A DNA stretch of 9,934 bases from positions 1 to 9,934 of the forward strand of contig CAMBJF010000077.1 of assembly GCA_945867875.1 (NCBI GenBank), written 5' to 3'. Positions 6,139 to 9,934 of this stretch are shown in pieces. The translations under genes and the position numbers were made by a program. The notes beneath the pieces were generated by a model. That model was given only the letters and a program-made list of their open reading frames with translations. It was not told the DNA's origin and ran no database searches. Within the stretch, counting starts at the first letter, position 1. Every line of letters begins with the position of its first letter. Source of the stretch: an uncultured Ruminococcus sp. (GTDB taxonomy: Bacteria > Bacillota > Clostridia > Oscillospirales > Ruminococcaceae).

Positions 6139-7062
6139 ATGAAAAACATTATCGATGAAATGATAAGCAGGATAACTCCGCCCGATATACGAAAGGTCTA
6201 TCGTGTTCACCGAGAGCTTATCCACCTCCTTGTCCGCACCGCCGCCACCGCCAAAGACGGACATTACGACAAGAACATAACCGCTCACGACGGCAGAGCC
6301 ATACCCGTCAGGGTCTATCCACCCTCAATGCTCAGTCCCCGAAAAAGGGTGCTGGTGTTTTTCCACGGCGGCGGCTGGGTCATAGACGATATCGACAGAT
6401 ATCATAAGGTCTGCAAACAGCTTTCCACCATAACAGGCAGCTATGTTGTCTCCGTAAATTACCGCCTTGCCCCCGAGCATAAATATCCCGCAGGGTTTGA
6501 TGACTGCTTTGAAGCCGCCGAAATGATATATAAATACGCCGTAAAAAGCGGCATATCCAAAAACGACATTATCCTCATAGGCGACAGCGCAGGAGGAAAT
6601 CTTGCAGCAGCCGTCGCCCTCAAAGCCCGTGACACAGGAGCATTCAGAATACGCCGACAGATTCTCATTTACCCCGCCACAGACTGCGAGTTCGGGGAAG
6701 ATACCCCCTATAAATCGTTCAAAGAAAACGGCAGGGGTTGTATCCTCACCGCCGACAGAATGCGAGGATATCTGGAGCTTTATCTTAATACCCCCGATGA
6801 AAAAAATGACCCATACGTTGCCCCGATGAAAGCAAAAAGCCTTAAAGGGATGCCCGATACCCTCGTCATAACGGCGGAAAGATGCCCACTGAGAGACGAG
6901 GGCGAGGCGCTTGCCAAAAGGCTTTACAAAAGCGGAGCACGGACAATGGCGTTTCGCATAAAGAAAGCATACCACGGATTTTTCGTCACCGACCTGCAAT
7001 TCAATCCCCACGCAAGGCAGGCCGTGAGTATGATAATGTATTTTCTCCGCCTTACCGACTGA
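6139..7062 (+). CDS. Alpha/beta hydrolase, HSL family, with altered triad
   Basis: This is an esterase/lipase-type hydrolase of the hormone-sensitive-lipase family, expected to cleave ester bonds of acylated substrates. It has 307 residues from ATG 6139, the usual length, with no signal peptide. Residues are counted from ATG 6139. The oxyanion-hole motif HGGGW lies at 76-80, YRLAPEHKYPAG at 108-119, the nucleophile elbow GDSAGGN at 148-154 (Ser150) and DPYVAP at 224-229. The catalytic His is His279 in YHGFF. The acid position differs: the family motif DPLRDEG reads CPLRDEG, so the Asp of the triad is Cys249 (codon TGC at 6883-6885, two changes from GAC). The enzyme may be weak, use another acid residue such as the Asp of RDEG, or have another role. 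It is the first gene of an operon, 27 bases before the acyltransferase gene, which suggests linked acyl removal and transfer. Confidence 0.9.
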   Translation: MKNIIDEMISRITPPDIRKVYRVHRELIHLLVRTAATAKDGHYDKNITAHDGRAIPVRVYPPSMLSPRKRVLVFFHGGGWVIDDIDRYHKVCKQLSTITGSYVVSVNYRLAPEHKYPAGFDDCFEAAEMIYKYAVKSGISKNDIILIGDSAGGNLAAAVALKARDTGAFRIRRQILIYPATDCEFGEDTPYKSFKENGRGCILTADRMRGYLELYLNTPDEKNDPYVAPMKAKSLKGMPDTLVITAERCPLRDEGEALAKRLYKSGARTMAFRIKKAYHGFFVTDLQFNPHARQAVSMIMYFLRLTD

Positions 7063-7089
7063 GAACGATACTTTTCCCAAAGGAAAGGA

Positions 7090-8424
7090 ATGATGATATT
7101 GAGACGTGAGATGCACACCCCTTGGAGCCGTCTTGATAACGCCGCCAAAATTTTCCCCTCGACAGTGGAACGTTCGGACACAAGAGTGTTCCGATTTTCC
7201 TGCGAGCTTACCGATGATATAGACCCCGAGCTTTTGCAGAAGGCCGCCGAGAGAGCGGTGGAAAGCTACCCGAATTTCAGCGTGGTGATGAAAAAGGGAC
7301 TTTTCTGGTATTATCTCGAAAGCACCGACCTGAAGCCCGTTGTCACCGAGGAAAACACCCCCGTCTGCGCCGCCATATACGAAGAAGACGTTCGCAGCCT
7401 GCTTTACCGTGTCACATACCATAAAAGCAGGATAAACCTTGAGGTCTTCCACGTCCTTGCCGACGGAACAGGCGCGCTGATGCTCCTTAAAACCATAGTT
7501 TACCGATACATCATCTACCGCTATGCCGACCTTTTCGATGAAGATGTCCCCGCCCTTGATAATGACGGCTCATTTTCACAGAAAAATGCGGACAGCTTCT
7601 TAAAATATTACGACAAGACCAAGAAGCAGCGGAGCAAAAAAATGATGAAAGCCTTCCGTCTCCATACGGAAAGGCTTGATAACAACAGGCTTTCGGCAAT
7701 TGAAGGCTTTTCCTCCGTAAAAAGCGTCATCACCGCCGCACATAAATATAAGACTACTCTCACCGTTTTTCTCACCGCCGTTTACATCAAGGCGCTTAGT
7801 ATGGAAATGTCGCTCCAAAGTGTGAGAAAGCCCGTTGTAATAAATATCCCCGTAAATCTCAGGCAGTTTTTCCCATCGGAGACCGCCAAGAATTTCTTCG
7901 GAATGATGTCCGTGCAGTATAATTTCAGCGACCGTGACGGCACACTGGAGGACATAATCACCCAGGTCAGCGAGCAGTTCAAGGAGCAGCTCACAAAGGA
8001 CAAGCTTGCCATAAGAATGAACAGCCTTGCCGCCCTTGAGCATAACTTCCTTGTTCGCATAGCCCCCCTGCCCCTGAAAAACCGAGTGCTCCGCATAGCC
8101 CGCCACATTACAGTCAAAAGCGAAACATCAGTCATCTCAAATGTGGGCAGGATACAGATGCCCGAGGAGTTTGACGGCTTCATAAAAAGCTTCTCGGTTT
8201 TCGTCAGCACGGGAAATATCCAGCTCAACATCTGTTCATTCAACGATGTCCTGCAAATGGGCATAACCTCAGGCTATGCCTCCACCGATGTCCAGCGAAA
8301 CTTTTTCAGACTGCTCACATCTCAGGGCATCGACGTGAGAATACGGAGCAATGATTCATATGCCGAAAGACCTGTAAAAGAGGAGGTAAGCGAAGAATGC
8401 AGCAGTGCGGAAAATGCAGAATAA
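7090..8424 (+). CDS. Condensation / alcohol-acetyltransferase-like acyltransferase
   Basis: This 444-residue protein belongs to the large CoA-dependent acyltransferase and condensation-domain fold. It should move an acyl group to an alcohol or amine acceptor that is not identified here. The catalytic motif HxxxDG is intact as HVLADG at 121-126. NLRQFFPSETAKNFF at 256-270 matches the family's conserved NLR-x-FFPS-x-T-x-NFF, and SNVGR at 350-354 resembles the structural SNxG of the fold. No membrane helix is clear, so it is cytosolic or peripheral. AGGAAAGGA directly abuts the ATG at 7090, while AAAGGA at 7078-7083 is well placed for it or for the ATG at 7093. The C-terminal end overlaps the next gene by 28 bases. 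Some databases label relatives alcohol acetyltransferase; that substrate is not proven. Confidence 0.87.
   Translation: MMILRREMHTPWSRLDNAAKIFPSTVERSDTRVFRFSCELTDDIDPELLQKAAERAVESYPNFSVVMKKGLFWYYLESTDLKPVVTEENTPVCAAIYEEDVRSLLYRVTYHKSRINLEVFHVLADGTGALMLLKTIVYRYIIYRYADLFDEDVPALDNDGSFSQKNADSFLKYYDKTKKQRSKKMMKAFRLHTERLDNNRLSAIEGFSSVKSVITAAHKYKTTLTVFLTAVYIKALSMEMSLQSVRKPVVINIPVNLRQFFPSETAKNFFGMMSVQYNFSDRDGTLEDIITQVSEQFKEQLTKDKLAIRMNSLAALEHNFLVRIAPLPLKNRVLRIARHITVKSETSVISNVGRIQMPEEFDGFIKSFSVFVSTGNIQLNICSFNDVLQMGITSGYASTDVQRNFFRLLTSQGIDVRIRSNDSYAERPVKEEVSEECSSAENAE
8381..8387 (+). promoter_or_regulatory. Strong ribosome binding site inside the acyltransferase gene
   Basis: AGGAGGT, an almost full Shine-Dalgarno sequence, lies inside the last codons of the acyltransferase gene, 9 bases before ATG 8397. 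It fixes the start of the next gene and suggests translational coupling. Confidence 0.8.
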
Positions 8425-9056
8425 CCGTTGACGGCGACAAGGACCGCTGCCCCTTATGTCAAGGGGAGCTTACAGGCGAGCCCGAGCCCGAAATGTACCC
8501 CGAAATAAAAGAAAGCCGCTTTGAAAGCAGCTTTCTCCTAAGGCTCATAGCCTTTATAGCCATATCCGCCGCAGCAGTCTGCGTGGGTACGGATTTCATA
8601 ATTTCAGGGGGCATAACATGGTCTCTCATCTGTATCGGCGGCATAGTCTGCGCCTGGCTCACCACCTCAGTGGGCATAACCTACCGCAGACGAATACTCA
8701 AAAACATAACCTGGGAGCTTATCCTCATAACCTCCCTGTCGGTGATATGGGATAAATTCACGGGCTGGCACGGCTGGTCGGTGGACTTCGTCCTGCCCTG
8801 CGCCAGCATATGCGCCGTTATATCCATTTTCATTATTGCAAAGGTGCTGAAAATGAAGTCGGGTGAGTATCTGCTGTACCTCATAATCGGCGGATTTTAC
8901 GGCTTCCTGCCACTTATCTGCCTTATTGCGGGACTAACGAAAATAACCTATCCCACAGTGATATGCACCTGTCTCAGCTTCATATTTATGGCAGCCCTGT
9001 TCCTTTTCCGAGGAAAGACCACCAAGGACGAGATGGAGAGGCGTTTTCATCTTTGA
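8397..9056 (+). CDS. Zinc-ribbon six-helix membrane protein, DUF6320 type
   Basis: The 219-residue protein starts with a zinc ribbon: C4-x2-C7, ten residues, then C18-x2-C21. An acidic linker follows (about 26-40), and then about six membrane segments, roughly at 47-69, 72-93, 99-118, 129-148, 155-178 and 183-203. A charged tail ends in R-R-F-H-L. I recognise the layout as the DUF6320 family, which I recall next to this kind of acyltransferase in Clostridia. Its function is unknown. The ribbon should lie in the cytosol and could dock the overlapping-gene partner to the membrane; that is inference. It is the last gene of the operon, and its stop overlaps the stop region of the opposing minus-strand gene by 10 bases. 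Confidence 0.85.
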   Translation: MQQCGKCRITVDGDKDRCPLCQGELTGEPEPEMYPEIKESRFESSFLLRLIAFIAISAAAVCVGTDFIISGGITWSLICIGGIVCAWLTTSVGITYRRRILKNITWELILITSLSVIWDKFTGWHGWSVDFVLPCASICAVISIFIIAKVLKMKSGEYLLYLIIGGFYGFLPLICLIAGLTKITYPTVICTCLSFIFMAALFLFRGKTTKDEMERRFHL

Positions 9057-9887
9057 TTTGCACTTGCCGAACTATCCGCCATTATCTCGCTCAAAGTAAT
9101 GCTCCGTATATCAGCATTATTTGCCTCATATATTTTTCTCTGAACGATATCTTCAAGGGCATTTTCTTCCTCGGAAGAAATGTGCCCGTAAAGCTTTTCA
9201 GCCGCAGGAATCGCATCAGCGGAAAGCTCCGAAAACATCGTTATATCTACAGATGAAAGTGAGCCGTCAAGATATCTTCCAATGTTGTATTCCGCAATGA
9301 GCCTGTCAGCATTTGAAAAGCTCAGAGCGGCAAACATCACGGTGAAAGCAGTTACGGCGAATTTTGACAGATTGAATCTCTCCAAAGCCACCGAAATAAT
9401 TATCCCGATAAACAGCACTCCCAGCAGGAGCATAAACCAGCTTGTGTAAAATCTCAGCCTTGTAAGCCCGTAAACGCTGATGTACATACCCATTTTGCTG
9501 ACAGCAGTGATTATGAGCAGAACGGTGAATACACAAAGGGTCACGGTCATAGCTTTGAGAAATCCCGATTTTTTTCCGTCCTCATTTACCTTTGAGAAAA
9601 GGTTGATGCCGATTATCACCGCAAGGTCAATGACCGAAACTATGCACAGCTGGAAAAATCCCTGCCTTGCGTAAGCGGAGTAGCTTTCCGTGTCCGCAGG
9701 GAGCCTTGAAACGAATGCGGACAGGAAATAGGAAGCCTGTGAGAAGAAGAATATCACATACATCACGCACAGGGGAACTGCTGAAAAAGCCGCCGCCGAA
9801 GCGGGAACGAACCTGAATGCCGATGTCATATTTTTCAGCTCATCATCGCTGTGAACTTTCTCATTTTTATGTGTGCGGTACATCGAG
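9047..9887 (-). CDS. DUF4173-type membrane protein, N-terminus missing
   Basis: This is the C-terminal part (about 279 genomic residues) of a polytopic membrane protein. It contains family-like sequences AYARQGFFQLCIVSVIDL, YGLTRLRFYTSWFMLLLG and AEYNIGRYLDG, then DITMFSELSADAIPAAEKL. I recognise these as the DUF4173/DUF4153 family, of unknown function. About five membrane segments remain, followed by a soluble C-terminal tail of about 80 residues that is probably helical. The frame runs on into the adapter at 9888, where it reads MGSEMCIRDS, so the apparent ATG at 9916 is not real. The true start lies beyond the contig; relatives are usually several hundred residues longer. It converges with the DUF6320 gene with a 10-base overlap and no room for a terminator between them. 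Confidence 0.85.
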
Positions 9888-9934
9888 CTGTCTCTTATAC
9901 ACATCTCCGAGCCCACGAGACGCTACGCTATCTC
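9888..9934 (-). other. Nextera i7-side adapter (not genomic)
   Basis: CTGTCTCTTATACACATCT (9888-9906) is the reverse complement of the Tn5 mosaic end. The read-2 arm CCGAGCCCACGAGAC (9907-9921), the index GCTACGCT (9922-9929) and ATCTC of P7 (9930-9934) follow. It carries the same arm and the same index as the left end, in inverted orientation. Genomic sequence stops at 9887. Confidence 0.98.

Noticed and set aside
6325..7452. A 375-codon minus-strand open frame opposite the hydrolase and acyltransferase genes
   Set aside because: It spans two well-recognised plus-strand genes and their gap. Its residues (many Gly, Phe, His, Val) are what the GCC-rich codon bias gives in antisense. No ribosome binding site or family motif supports it.
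46..9887. tRNA, rRNA, CRISPR array or phage defence genes
   Set aside because: No cloverleaf, rRNA signature, spaced direct repeats, nuclease, integrase or transposase motif was found in reading both strands.
1..9934. Terminal inverted repeats of a transposon or linear element
   Set aside because: The repeats are Illumina Nextera adapter with index and Tn5 mosaic ends, not biological DNA, and no transposase gene is present.

Overview
The window is a single assembled contig of a low-to-mid GC Gram-positive anaerobe. It is most likely a Ruminococcus-like member of the Oscillospiraceae/Ruminococcaceae (Clostridia). The basis is the conserved sporulation genes ylbJ, yqfC and yqfD, AGGAAAGGA-type ribosome binding sites, heavy use of ATA, AGG and GCC codons, and a YajC of Firmicute type. 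The taxon is inferred from style and gene content, not from a search. Both ends are not genomic: bases 1-45 and 9888-9934 are Illumina Nextera i7-side adapter, with the same 8-base index at each end. Genomic sequence therefore runs from 46 to 9887, and the contig ends are artificial.

Left region (46-3514): a small four-cysteine protein (minus strand, own promoter and terminator) lies downstream of ylbJ (minus). ylbJ is divergent from the yqfC-yqfD pair (plus). yqfD meets the lone preprotein translocase gene yajC (minus) at a bidirectional hairpin terminator. All three sporulation genes belong to families known from the mother cell of endospore formers.

Middle region (3515-6012): a single-gene unit encodes a leucine-rich-repeat lipoprotein whose lipoprotein signal is out of reach of any ordinary start codon. 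It is followed by an unrecognised protein with about ten membrane segments, driven by a fully consensus TTGACA-17-TATAAT promoter. Each gene ends at a clear hairpin terminator.

Right region (6062-9056): a three-gene operon behind a near-consensus promoter encodes an HSL-family alpha/beta hydrolase, a condensation/alcohol-acetyltransferase-like acyltransferase with an HxxxDG motif, and a zinc-ribbon protein with six membrane segments (DUF6320 type). The last two genes overlap by 28 bases, with a strong internal ribosome binding site. The hydrolase has Cys where the family normally has the catalytic Asp. This cassette is the best candidate for an undescribed system and may act in acyl transfer or removal at the membrane. 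It runs tail-to-tail, with a 10-base overlap, into a DUF4173-type membrane protein on the minus strand. That protein is cut at its N-terminus by the contig edge and carries the adapter-derived peptide MGSEMCIRDS in its open frame.
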